Shown one piece after another: positions 28,151 to 36,163 of a DNA stretch of 64,000 nucleotides. Origin of the DNA: Streptomyces sp. 846.5 (GTDB lineage Bacteria > Actinomycetota > Actinomycetes > Streptomycetales > Streptomycetaceae); NCBI RefSeq assembly GCF_004365705.1, contig NZ_SOBN01000001.1:4698001-4762000 (forward strand). The letters run 5' to 3'. The notes beneath the pieces were generated by a model that saw nothing but the letters and a program-made list of their open reading frames with translations, did not search any database and was not told the origin of the DNA. The translations under genes and the position numbers were made by a program. Positions within the stretch are counted from its first letter, which is position 1, and every line of letters starts with the position of its first letter.

Positions 28151-29623
28151 ATGGACGAGACAGGAGCACTTCGGCATGGCCAGTACCACCACCCCCGCGT
28201 CCGGCTCCGGGCAGGACCCGGCGCCCGGCCCGAAGCGGCGCACGTTCACGGCGCAGTACAAGCTGCGGATCGTCGCTGAGTACGACGCGGCCCCGAACGG
28301 CGAGAAGGGCGCGATCCTGCGCCGCGAGCGGCTCTACCACTCGCACATCATCGAGTGGCGGGCCGCGCGCGACGCCGCTGCGGCGGCCACCCTGGTCGAC
28401 CAGCGCACCTCCGCGGCCCGGCCGAAGAAGGCCGCCGAACAGGCGGAACTTGAGCGGCTGCGCAAGAAGGTCGCCCGCCTCGAGAAGGACGTGGCGCATC
28501 GCGACGCCGCTTTGGAGCTGCTGGGAAAAACACACGCGCTCTTGGAGAGGCTCTCCGAGAGCGCGGGCTGAAGCACGCCGCCGAGCCCCTGCTCGACGAG
28601 GCGTTCACCGGCCTGGAACGGGAGTTGAACACCACGGCGGCCTGCCGGCTGACCGGACGCTCGCGAGCCACGCACTACCGGCGCCTGCACCCGCCGACGC
28701 CGCGCGAGCGCGCACCGCGCCCCTCGCCGGCTTCCGCGCTTTCCACGACCGAGCGGCAGGCCGTGCTGGACCTGCTCAACCGCCCGCAGTACGCCGACCT
28801 CGCCCCGGCCCAGGTCTGGGCCCGGGAACTGGACGAGGGCCGATACCACTGCTCGGAACGCACCATGTATCGGATCCTGGAGGCCGCCGGGCAGAGCGGG
28901 GAACGCCGCAGGCTGGCCTCCCATCCGGCCAAGACCGTCCCCCAGTTGCGGGCCACAGCCCCGTGCCAGGTACTGACCTGGGACATCACCAAGGTTCAGG
29001 GGCCGAACAAGGGCGAGTGGTACCACGCCTACGTCATCATCGACATCTACAGCCGCTACATCTGCGGCTGGACCGTGGAACGCGCCGAATCCGCCGACCG
29101 CGCCGAGGAGTTGATCCGCGAGACCATCGAGCGCAACGGCATCGTGCCCGAAACCGTCCACGCGGACCGGGGCACCGCGATGACCTCCAAGAAGGTCTCC
29201 CAACTGCTGATCGACCTCGGCGTCACCAGAAGCCACTCCCGACCCAAGGTCAGCAACGACAACCCCTTCAGCGAGTCGAACTTCAAGACCATGAAGTACA
29301 TGAGCGACTTCCCAAAATCATTCAACTCACTTGAAGAAGCCCGTAGTTGGTTCGACGGGTTCATCTCGTACTACAACCACGAGCACCGCCACTCGGGCAT
29401 CGGCCTGCACACCCCGGCGTCAGTCCACTTCGGCACCGCCGAACTGGTCCGCGAACAGCGGGCCACCACCCTTGCCGAAGCTTACGCCCGCCACCCCGAA
29501 CGCTTCGCCCGTCGACCCCAGCCACCCAAACTCCCGGAACAGGTCTGGATCAACGAACCCCAACCAGAGACAGAACCGGCACAACAGTCTTCATAGCATC
29601 AAATCGTCTCATTTGACTTGACA
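28108..29623 (+). mobile_element. IS3-family insertion sequence
   Basis: About 1.5 kb around an orfA/orfB transposase. The proposed ends are TGACAGTCTCGACAGAGACG on the left and, read inward on the opposite strand, TGTCAAGTCAAATGAGACG on the right. They align with a few mismatches and share GAGACG. I see no clear 3-bp target duplication, so ends may be off by a few bases or the copy may be rearranged. Confidence 0.7.
28176..29596 (+). CDS. IS3-family transposase OrfAB made by -1 frameshifting
   Basis: OrfA runs 28176-28571 (131 codons). It has an HTH (FTAQYKLRIVAEYDAAPNGE) and a leucine-zipper-like tail (ELERLRKKVARLEKDVAHRD). OrfB is in the -1 frame and ends at 29596. It carries the DDE integrase core: VLTWDITKVQG (first D), VHADRGTAMTSKKV (second D) and the final E in NDNPFSESNFKTMKY. 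The heptamer GGGAAAA at 28523-28529 is in the correct phase (G GGA AAA) for a -1 slip from OrfA into OrfB. The resulting fusion is the usual active IS3 transposase. Both halves look intact. Confidence 0.88.
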
Positions 29624-29655
29624 AGTTCCGCTCCGACAGGGGGCGGGTGGGCGTG

Positions 29656-29889
29656 GTGAGCGATGGGCATCCGATGATCCCAACCGTTGGTGACTGGGTC
29701 GTCGATACCCGGACTGAGCGTGCCGCTGTCCTCGTCGATGTCCGTTCTGGGCGTCTGTACCTGCGGTCGCCTGGGCTCGGTGAGGAGTGGGAGGCCATGC
29801 CGGTGCATGTGCGTGCCGCAACTGAGTCTGAGCAGTTATCCGCACGCGTCGCGGAGTTGAACCACAACAGCAGGGCGCGGGGCTGGTGA
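29656..29889 (+). CDS. Small hypothetical element protein
   Basis: A protein of about 77 residues. GTG 29656 is chosen, but GTG codons at 29647 and 29653 are in frame. The sequence IPTVGDWVVDTRTERAAVLV followed by SGRLYLRSPGLGEEWE predicts a small beta-barrel, and the family looks familiar from streptomycete mobile elements as an uncharacterised protein. The C-terminal helix (ESEQLSARVAELNHNSR) is polar. It lies just downstream of the IS insertion. Confidence 0.55.
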   Translation: MSDGHPMIPTVGDWVVDTRTERAAVLVDVRSGRLYLRSPGLGEEWEAMPVHVRAATESEQLSARVAELNHNSRARGW

Positions 29890-30079
29890 GAGTGCCTGGC
29901 TGGGCCCGCTCCGAAACAGACTCCCGCGTGCAGTGGACGACCTCGTTGCACGCGGGTCAGGGCCCCTGGTCCCGGTCCCCGTTCGGGGCCGGGGGCCTGC
30001 ATGGTGATCAACAACCGAAGAGTTAGGGAACCGGACCACCCGTCAACCTTGGCGGGAAAAGGGTGGTCCGGGGGGCGTA

Positions 30080-30102
30080 CCCCGGTAGAGATCCTACCGG
30101 GG
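30080..30102 (+). terminator. 9-bp perfect hairpin, terminator or attenuator
   Basis: CCCCGGTAG (30080-30088) and CTACCGGGG (30094-30102) with a 5-base loop, followed by CTTTCG. It lies 70 bp before the start of the gene at 30172. Confidence 0.65.
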
Positions 30103-30171
30103 CTTTCGTGCGTACGTTCGGCCTCGGACAAGAGAGTTGAGTGATTCTCAGGATTTGGGAGGGCTGGACAG

Positions 30172-30474
30172 ATGGCGTACGAAGAGGAGAACGAGGCGGC
30201 AGCGTTCATGGTCGATCTCGACCCGGACGTGTGGCTGTGGCTGCCTGGGGTGGACTACGTGGCGGGCTGGCAGGAGGCCCGTGGAGCGGCGGAGACGCTG
30301 AACCTGGCTTTGTTCGCGGTGGGCCTGGACCGTGACCAGGCGCGGGCGACGGCGGGCACGCGGGCCGATGGTCAGGGTCTGGTGCACCTGAAGGCGACCC
30401 GGTACGGCGCGTGCCGCCTGGCACAGTTGCTGGCCCTGGCGGTGGAGGGCGGCCACGCCGGTGCCACTGAGTAG
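30172..30474 (+). CDS. Small acidic hypothetical element protein
   Basis: A 100-residue protein from ATG 30172 with a clear GGGAGG site. The start is acidic (MAYEEENEAAAFMVDLDPDV), followed by WLWLPGVDYVAGWQEARGAA. Helical segments follow (AETLNLALFAVGLDRDQAR and GACRLAQLLALAVEG). No known domain. Genes of this size at this position are usual in streptomycete integrative elements and are often part of the regulatory or spread cargo, but nothing in the sequence shows the function. Confidence 0.6.
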   Translation: MAYEEENEAAAFMVDLDPDVWLWLPGVDYVAGWQEARGAAETLNLALFAVGLDRDQARATAGTRADGQGLVHLKATRYGACRLAQLLALAVEGGHAGATE

Positions 30475-30559
30475 CGGCCCTGAGCTGCACTTTGGTGGGT
30501 TTGTTACTTCGGCCGGCGGGAGCGGTGGGGTCAGCTCCGCAGGAACCATGACGGTCCCC

Positions 30560-30710
30560 GCTGCCGTCCCGTCTGCCGTCGTCCCACACCTCGGTGGAGC
30601 GGGCTTGCCCCCGGGTGTCCAGGTGGAGCGCCCCACTGGACGACCGACCTGGACACCCGGGGGCAAGGCTGCTCGGCTCTGCCTGGGGCGACGGCAGACG
30701 GGACGGCAGC
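30560..30710. repeat. Nested long inverted repeat (151 bp), possible cruciform or cis-acting transfer/replication site
   Basis: The outer arms 30560-30581 and 30689-30710 are perfect 22-bp complements. The inner arms 30604-30624 and 30647-30667 are perfect 21-bp complements around a 22-base loop. GAGC (30597-30600) and GCTC (30671-30674) add pairing between them. The outer arm contains the octamer CTGCCGTC twice (30561-30568 and 30573-30580), so four copies exist in the structure. There is no coding frame across it. It lies in the gap between the small gene at 30172 and the convergent flavin-domain gene. Confidence 0.85.
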
Positions 30711-30809
30711 TCCCTCGCTCAGCCACGACGGACCGGTGCAGGCCGACTGGTCAAGGCCATCCCGGAGCCGGAGCCCCCCGCTGGAGGCATGCGTGCACTG
30801 GCACTGGCT

Positions 30810-31295
30810 TCAGCGGAGAGCGAGCCGAACCCCAGTGATGATCTCAGGGTGGATATGCACGGCGCAGTCCATGACCCGGTCTACCCAGGGCATCAGGTGA
30901 CTCCGGTACGTCTCCAGCTCGGTAGAGTCGGTGACCAGGCGGCCGAAGCCGGTGACCACCACACTCCAGCCCAGATGGGTGCTGGGGTCGATGTCGTCGG
31001 CTTCGTAGGCAACCACGGTCCCCGGCGTCGCGGTGCCCTGAACGTGGGCGGCGAGTGCTGCTCCGAGATGGGTGCGCACGATGATGTCGCCGCCGAGCAC
31101 GATGTGATTGACCGGGCGAATCGCTGGCAGAGCGTTCTCGGTGAACACGATCCGACCCAGCGAGGTACTTGCCAACAAGCGCAAGGCCTCGGCCGCGTCG
31201 ACTTCGAGGACGCGGCGCGGCCGGGCCTGGGCGTGCTCGTCCCACAGGCTGAGTTTGATCCTCGCGCGGACGGACTCGTCGCTCATCAGGTTCAC
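30810..31295 (-). CDS. Pyridoxamine 5'-phosphate oxidase-like split-barrel protein
   Basis: A protein of about 161 residues (start at 31295, or at the ATG at 31286). The PNPOx-like split barrel is visible as AEALRLLASTSLGRIVFTEN, ALPAIRPVNHIVLGGDIIVR, then TVVAYEADDIDPSTHLGWSV and VVTGFGRLVTD. This matches the small flavin- or F420-binding proteins numerous in streptomycetes, with unknown substrates. It may be an oxidoreductase or a flavin/haem-binding protein. It is convergent with the inverted-repeat region. Confidence 0.8.
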   Translation of the reverse strand: MNLMSDESVRARIKLSLWDEHAQARPRRVLEVDAAEALRLLASTSLGRIVFTENALPAIRPVNHIVLGGDIIVRTHLGAALAAHVQGTATPGTVVAYEADDIDPSTHLGWSVVVTGFGRLVTDSTELETYRSHLMPWVDRVMDCAVHIHPEIITGVRLALR

Positions 31296-31543
31296 CGGTT
31301 GGGATAGTTGGGCATCGGTGTGCGACCCACTCCGCGTGCAGGTACGTCCTGCCCGAGCAAGCCGGTACTCAGATCAGTACAGAGGTTGCACGCGGGGTCC
31401 GACAGGGCCGTTCGGCCCTTCTTGCGTGAGTCCGCTGGCGGCTTGGGGTGGCTGGCGAAGGTCCTGACCACTCACCTGGACGCGTTGCGCGGTTGGGTGG
31501 CCTGCCGTCCGGCCGGGACCGGCCGAAGGCCGCATGCCCGGCC

Positions 31544-31581
31544 GGGGCGGCGAGGCCGCCCCGGCGGCGCGCAGCGCCGCC
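31544..31581. terminator. Two tandem GC hairpins
   Basis: GGGGCGGC-gag-GCCGCCCC (31544-31562) is followed at once by GGCGGCGC-gca-GCGCCGCC (31563-31581). Each has an 8-bp perfect stem. They lie between the flavin-domain gene and the small membrane peptide gene, both on the minus strand, and could stop transcription in either direction. Confidence 0.6.
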
Positions 31582-31634
31582 CTTGAGTAAGTAAAGAAGG
31601 TCTTCGACATCTACGCGGCCTGACCAAGAAGCAA

Positions 31635-31793
31635 TCAGTGCCAATGGATGCTCAGGTGAGTCAGCAGGTCAAGGACAACCGCGCCGACGATCGAGCTCGC
31701 CACAGCGATGAGCCACGCACCGGAAGGCGTGGACGGGTCCAACTGCTTCTTGCGTGTGGCCGTGCGCCGGGATCGCTCTGGCTGACGCGTCAT
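31635..31793 (-). CDS. 52-residue single-pass membrane peptide
   Basis: ATG 31793 to TGA 31635. The peptide has a strongly basic N-terminus (MTRQPERSRRTATRKKQ) and one hydrophobic helix (GAWLIAVASSIVGAVVLDLL), ending THLSIHWH. The positive-inside rule places the basic part in the cytoplasm. Codon third positions are G/C-biased, supporting coding. No family is known to me. It is divergent from the HTH/pentapeptide gene across about 230 bp of AT-richer DNA. Confidence 0.55.
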   Translation of the reverse strand: MTRQPERSRRTATRKKQLDPSTPSGAWLIAVASSIVGAVVLDLLTHLSIHWH

Positions 31794-32024
31794 AACTGCC
31801 TCCGAAGTTAGTGACTTGCGCTATTGATCAAGCAGGTGAGCCGCCTGATCTGCTGTATCACCAGCATGTTCTCCCTGGTGAACTGCTTGATCCGGATTGG
31901 ACGACATTGGATGAGTCACGTCAGAGCTGGACGTTGTGCGAGAAAGGCCGGACACAAGAGCTGCATAGCCCCATGCTGGTCTGACGGTTCCGGACAGTTC
32001 CGGACAGCGGGTTGAGGGGGCATC

Positions 32025-33269
32025 GTGCCGCGTGGAGTAGTCATGCCGGGGGTTGATGTCCTACCGGAGGGGCCTCGCCGTGAGCTGGTGATCGCTCTTC
32101 ACGAGCTCTATCGCGCGGCAGGTAAGCCGCCGTTCCGTAAAGTCGCAGAGACGATCAAGAACAATGACAGCCTTTCAGGGACCTTCAGCCCCGACACGGT
32201 TGGCAAGGTGTTGAACGGCAGCGTAGTGCCCAGTTGGGCACGCCTTCAGGCACTTATCACTTACTTCCACGAGCATGCCGTCGGGAGTAGGGAAGATAGT
32301 CTCGATAAGTGCCTAGGTCGCTGCCACAGGATTTGGCTCACGGCTTCTGATGAGCCAAATAAATCGGCTAGCTTTTCGACCCAGGCAAGTGCGGAATCGA
32401 TACACTATGCGCCCCGCTCTGTCGTCGATACGGAATCGGTTTTGCGAGACCTTGAGTCAGATAATGCCGGGCGCCAGTTGCGCGCTCTCTACGACATAGA
32501 AACCATAATATGGCGCTCTGATTATGGGCAGAGTGGACCTTTGACTCCTCAGCTAGTAGCCGATTTCCTGCTGCGCCACTCTTTGCCATTGGAGCGGCTT
32601 GACCAAATGAAGAATTTGACACCCTTGGATCAATTGAACATGGCCGCCCGCATTCTCAGAAGGCTCCCCGACACCGTCCGCCCAGGGATATCTTTGGACG
32701 GGCTTCGCATGCCGAATTTACAGTTGTCAGGCGCTGTCCTCCGCAATGTGCGGCTGCGCAATGCTCATCTTTACGCCAGTTCCCTGAATCGTGCCGATTT
32801 GACGTTATCCCTTATGAGTGGATCCGATTTGACTTGTGTAGGCATGGTTCAGTCGCTGCTTGGTGGAGCGGATCTCAGTCGCTCCTGCCTTAATGACACC
32901 ACCCTAACAAGAGCTCACCTTTTCCATGCAAAGCTGCAAGCAGCGGTGATCGATCGTGCGAAGTTCATGGGGGCAGAGATCGGTAGCTGTAGTTTTGATG
33001 GTTCTCGTGGAAGTCATACAGACTTCTCGGATGCGACAGCAACGCGTGCTTCATTTCGCAACGCTCGATTGGACTATGCGCGTTTCGGTGGAGCCACCTT
33101 GGATCATGCTGATTTCTCGAACGCGCATCTCAGGGGCGCAGTTTTCTTTGGTGCAAATCTAACCCATGCCCGCTTTGAAGGGGCAAAGCTGGACGGATGT
33201 AATTTTCGGTGGGCAATCCTGAATAATGTAGAATTCACCGACGAGCAGCGTCGTCAAATCTATAGTTAG
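32025..33269 (+). CDS. HTH-like N-terminus fused to pentapeptide repeats
   Basis: A 414-residue protein. GTG 32025 has GAGGGGG upstream; ATG 32043 is an alternative. The first about 85 residues resemble the HTH module of streptomycete regulators (RRELVIALHELYRAAGKPPF, then FSPDTVGKVLNGSVVPSWAR). The C-terminal half is a run of pentapeptide repeats A(D/N)Lxx, for example LRNVRLRNAHLYASSLNRAD and FSNAHLRGAVFFGANLTHAR, forming a right-handed beta-helix. Such helices can mimic DNA. The base composition is clearly AT-richer than the backbone, marking the start of the foreign cargo. A regulatory or defence-associated role is inference. Confidence 0.8.
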   Translation: MPRGVVMPGVDVLPEGPRRELVIALHELYRAAGKPPFRKVAETIKNNDSLSGTFSPDTVGKVLNGSVVPSWARLQALITYFHEHAVGSREDSLDKCLGRCHRIWLTASDEPNKSASFSTQASAESIHYAPRSVVDTESVLRDLESDNAGRQLRALYDIETIIWRSDYGQSGPLTPQLVADFLLRHSLPLERLDQMKNLTPLDQLNMAARILRRLPDTVRPGISLDGLRMPNLQLSGAVLRNVRLRNAHLYASSLNRADLTLSLMSGSDLTCVGMVQSLLGGADLSRSCLNDTTLTRAHLFHAKLQAAVIDRAKFMGAEIGSCSFDGSRGSHTDFSDATATRASFRNARLDYARFGGATLDHADFSNAHLRGAVFFGANLTHARFEGAKLDGCNFRWAILNNVEFTDEQRRQIYS

Positions 33270-33641
33270 GGGCAAGCAAGTAGGCCATCGCGGTGCAACT
33301 GCCAGGAGATGCCGGCGGGGTTGCAATGGAGCACGTCAGGTTATTGTGTGCCCGACCATGGCTTTCGGTGCGGGCGATTCCATTGAGGGTTGTGCTATGT
33401 GGGCGTGGGCAAGTCTGTCGGAGTATCAAAATCAACCAGGCCGCGCCATGAGTAGTGCCTTCGGTCAAGCTATTCAGAGGCCGGCGAAGCGGCCACGCTC
33501 GTACGTCGCACGACATCCATTGTGCGACGCTTCATCTGGAGAATAGCTTCAAGCCCAGCTCCGACCGTGCAGTCGAAGCTGGGCTGTGTAGTGATATCGC
33601 TTGCTGTGGCGCTGAACCTAGTACGCGGGTAGCGTTGTTAC
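33270..33641. other. Gene-poor interval in the cargo
   Basis: A 372-bp stretch between the pentapeptide gene and the TIR-like gene. No frame here has convincing coding bias. It presumably holds the promoter of the TIR-like gene in its last 60 bp. Confidence 0.4.
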
Positions 33642-34691
33642 ATGAGCACTGAACAAGATCGCGATCCGCGTAGGGTGTTTGTGGTACACGGGCGGGACAT
33701 GCGTACGCGGAACAGCATGTTTGAGCTACTCCGTACGTTCGACCTGCATCCACTTGAGTGGACTGAGGTAGTACGTGCCACCGGGAACACGATGCCGAGC
33801 ATTCTTGAGATTTTGACAGCCGGGTTTCAGATACCACAGGCCGTCATTGTGCTGCTCACACCAGATGACCTGGGGATCCTGCGGCGCCAGTATCAGGATC
33901 GATCGACAGACCCAGACTATGAAAGCAAGTTGGTGGGACAGGCTCGACTAAATGTAATCTTTGAAGCAGGGATTGCCTGTGCACTTTTCCCCAAGTCTAC
34001 GATCTTCGTGGAGCTGGGGCAAGTACGTCCGTTCACCGACATCGGCGGGATTAACACTGTTCGAATCTCGCAGGGTGGAAGCTGGAAAACCGAGCTCCGC
34101 CGGCGTCTGCATACATCAGGTTGCGCCGTATCAGACAATGACGCTTGGCAAAAAGTGCCCGGGTTTACTATCTCATTCGTGGATCGCTGGACGGAGTACG
34201 ACGAGAACGGCAGGAAACACGAGGACCTACTCGACAGAAGTGAGCTTGACGAGGCGAGACGCGGTGCCGAACAACTCGGAAGCCGTACGAGTGCCTATTG
34301 CTTGATCTCTAGCGTTCAGGAGGCATACGATATGGCCTATTGGGCTATGCGCTGTCGCGCCAATAGGAACGCCGCCTCTCTCTTGACTGAATTCCTCATT
34401 AACTCGCCCTTTGACCACGGGCGCCCACGCTTCCGCGCAGCCCGCGTGCTGGAGATGTTTGATGCCAATCTTCGTGAAGAGGCATTGAACGCGGCTCAGA
34501 GCGCCGGAGGTAGGGCAGCCTTGCCATTGAACGCAGACCTCCTCAAGGCCGCACGCTCACTGGGAGTGGAGGAATATTCTCGCTCGACGGAACTAATTAA
34601 GAGCGAGGACAGCCGCCAACAGCTGCTTATTGAGATCTCAACGCTCCCCAAAATGGATGAGGTGCGACTGCTCGATGCTGGAGAGGATTGA
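33642..34691 (+). CDS. CAP12-like TIR (predicted nucleotide-binding) protein
   Basis: A 349-residue protein from ATG 33642. Residues 10-150 are a TIR-like domain of the type found in CBASS Cap12 (PF10137 group): RVFVVHGRD, PLEWTEVV, SILEILTAGFQIPQAVIVLL, TPDDLG and ARLNVIFEAGIA, then VELGQVRPFTDIGG. The glutamate of NVIFEAG (Glu108) is at the position used for NAD+ cleavage in this family. The C-terminal about 190 residues are helical and unassigned (EAYDMAYWAMRCRANRNAAS); they probably sense or relay the trigger. It converges on the TIR-caspase-SLOG operon with an 11-bp gap. No cyclase is nearby, so it is not an ordinary CBASS effector. Confidence 0.82.
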   Translation: MSTEQDRDPRRVFVVHGRDMRTRNSMFELLRTFDLHPLEWTEVVRATGNTMPSILEILTAGFQIPQAVIVLLTPDDLGILRRQYQDRSTDPDYESKLVGQARLNVIFEAGIACALFPKSTIFVELGQVRPFTDIGGINTVRISQGGSWKTELRRRLHTSGCAVSDNDAWQKVPGFTISFVDRWTEYDENGRKHEDLLDRSELDEARRGAEQLGSRTSAYCLISSVQEAYDMAYWAMRCRANRNAASLLTEFLINSPFDHGRPRFRAARVLEMFDANLREEALNAAQSAGGRAALPLNADLLKAARSLGVEEYSRSTELIKSEDSRQQLLIEISTLPKMDEVRLLDAGED

Positions 34692-34702
34692 GTAGCGACT
34701 CG

Positions 34703-35170
34703 TCATCTCACAAGCCCCTCTGGCCAAATTACTCGAACAGGAACACCGAGTTCCTCAGCGTAACGAACTACGTCGGCTGTTCCGCCGAGTCCTTTCGCTG
34801 GCTTGCCATCCCATACGGCTATCATCTGGTCGCAGATTCCCACGATCTCTTTCCCGGCAGCGAAAAAGGCTTCCTCGCTGGGCTCAGAAAATGGAAGAAC
34901 TCTAACCCTTCCCGCTGTAGCGAGAAGTCGCCGATATTCATCGAGCGGCGATCCGGACATCGTAGATTCGTAGTGGTCCGACGGAACAATAACTTCCAGG
35001 CTCCCACCGAGCTCCAGAACAGTGGCGGCGCAGAGTTGATCGGCTCCGGCCGCCAAGCTGCTGACTCCCGTAACGTCTCCTAGTGATATTAGTTCGGCTC
35101 TCAGGGCAGACTCGATAGTCGAGACTGCCTGCACGGGAATATTCTGATGTCCAGTGAATCCAACCCTCAC
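34703..35170 (-). CDS. SLOG-fold nucleotide-binding protein, third gene of the TIR-caspase operon
   Basis: A 155-residue protein. GTG 35170 is preceded by AAGGAGG and overlaps the caspase stop (GTGA), which decides the start. It is a single Rossmann-like SLOG/DprA-like domain: MRVGFTGHQNIP (loop after strand 1), SLAAGADQLCAATVLELGG (the GAD-type glycine/acidic loop), LEVIVPSDHYE, IAVWDGKPAKGLGGTADVV and VPVRVIWPEG. SLOG domains bind nucleotide-derived ligands, and in type I Thoeris a SLOG domain of ThsA senses cyclic ADP-ribose isomers. Here the stand-alone domain could bind, sequester or remodel the TIR product. The coupling implies a stoichiometric role with the protease. Confidence 0.82.
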   Translation of the reverse strand: MRVGFTGHQNIPVQAVSTIESALRAELISLGDVTGVSSLAAGADQLCAATVLELGGSLEVIVPSDHYESTMSGSPLDEYRRLLATAGRVRVLPFSEPSEEAFFAAGKEIVGICDQMIAVWDGKPAKGLGGTADVVRYAEELGVPVRVIWPEGLVR

Positions 35171-36156
35171 AACTTCCCCTCCTTGGCGAGCTTCCAAAAG
35201 TATCGGCCTAGTGCCGTTAGATAGACGTCCTCAGAAGCAAGAGCCACAAAGTATAGGTCCTTTTCATTGTCAGTCGTCAATAGTCCGGCGTTCCGTAGCG
35301 CCTTGAAGTAGTCAAAAGCGTCTTGCTCGGATGTCGGACATTGGCCCGCTGGGATCGGCCTAACACCCTCGTGCTCTGGCGTCATTGTATAATGAGCAGC
35401 AGGTGCCGAGAAGAAGTCCGGGATCTTCCGCAGCAGTGCAGGATCAATTCCCGGCTTGCAGATCCGGAGTGGGGATGATTGTGTGATGTGGGACTTGAAA
35501 ACAGGGCGTTGCTCCCACGCGTCGAACGCCCTGGATACGAAGTCGTAGAGCGAAAGAACGGAGACGTTGCCAAGAGGATCGGCGGCCGCTCCCTCTAGCC
35601 CTTCGAGCAATAGCCGGGTATAGGCTCCATGGCCGCCGGACTCGGCAGAGGTTTCGGTGGCCTGAGATGCCGCAAGAAGAGTGACGCCTTCCTTCAATAC
35701 CGCTTTCCCGGCGCCGAAAGCTTCGGAGAGGCCCATCGGCTGGAGTCCTGGAATGTTCCCGAGATCGCCACTGAAGCAAGCATCTAGGATGATGACAACT
35801 TCCTGAGCGGGTGAGTCGTTTGCAAGGGTGAGGACATCGTTCATCGATACACCGAGCGCGTTCTCCGAGAAATCCTGCGTGACCAGCTCCGCACCCCACG
35901 GCGTTTGCACTCCGTGGCCAGCGAAATAGAACAAGATCTGATTGTTGCGTGAGCTAGCGAAGAGTTGGCGCAGTTCCGTCCGCAAGACCCCACGGTCTAC
36001 AGCCGCTGTGTCGCTCGTCATGCGGCGTACGGTGTAGTTGCGCGAGCCGTCATCGTTGCGTTCGAGCAAGCCTGCCATGCCCTGAGCATCGGCGACGCAG
36101 CCGTGCAGAGGGCTATTGGCGTAATGGTCGATGCCAACTACTAGAGCTTTCTTCAT
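35167..36156 (-). CDS. Caspase-like (peptidase C14) protease of a Thoeris-like system
   Basis: A 329-residue protein from ATG 36156, 7 bp after the TIR gene stop. The N-terminal about 215 residues are a caspase/metacaspase fold. The start is KKALVVGIDHYANSPLHGCV, then ILFYFAGHGVQTPWGAE with the catalytic His81, and EVVIILDACFSGDLGN with the nucleophile Cys127. TLLAASQATETSAESGGHGA follows as the usual substrate-pocket region. The C-terminal about 110 residues (FSAPAAHYTMTPEHEGVRPI, AFDYFKALRNAGLL) are unlike common caspases and are the likely signal-binding part. In TIR/caspase Thoeris the protease is switched on by a TIR-made cyclic ADP-ribose and kills the infected cell. Confidence 0.88.
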   Translation of the reverse strand: MKKALVVGIDHYANSPLHGCVADAQGMAGLLERNDDGSRNYTVRRMTSDTAAVDRGVLRTELRQLFASSRNNQILFYFAGHGVQTPWGAELVTQDFSENALGVSMNDVLTLANDSPAQEVVIILDACFSGDLGNIPGLQPMGLSEAFGAGKAVLKEGVTLLAASQATETSAESGGHGAYTRLLLEGLEGAAADPLGNVSVLSLYDFVSRAFDAWEQRPVFKSHITQSSPLRICKPGIDPALLRKIPDFFSAPAAHYTMTPEHEGVRPIPAGQCPTSEQDAFDYFKALRNAGLLTTDNEKDLYFVALASEDVYLTALGRYFWKLAKEGKL

Positions 36157-36163
36157 TCTCGCG

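Noticed and set aside
33235-33516. Minus-strand open frame in the gap before the TIR-like gene
   Set aside because: No coding bias and no ribosome-binding site; the sequence has no recognisable features.
33642-34691. CBASS system
   Set aside because: The TIR-like domain is of CAP12 type but no CD-NTase (cyclase) gene is in the window.
35167-36156. Craspase/gRAMP-type or TPR-CHAT protease
   Set aside because: No Cas7-11-like gene and no TPR partner; the protease is instead coupled to a TIR gene.
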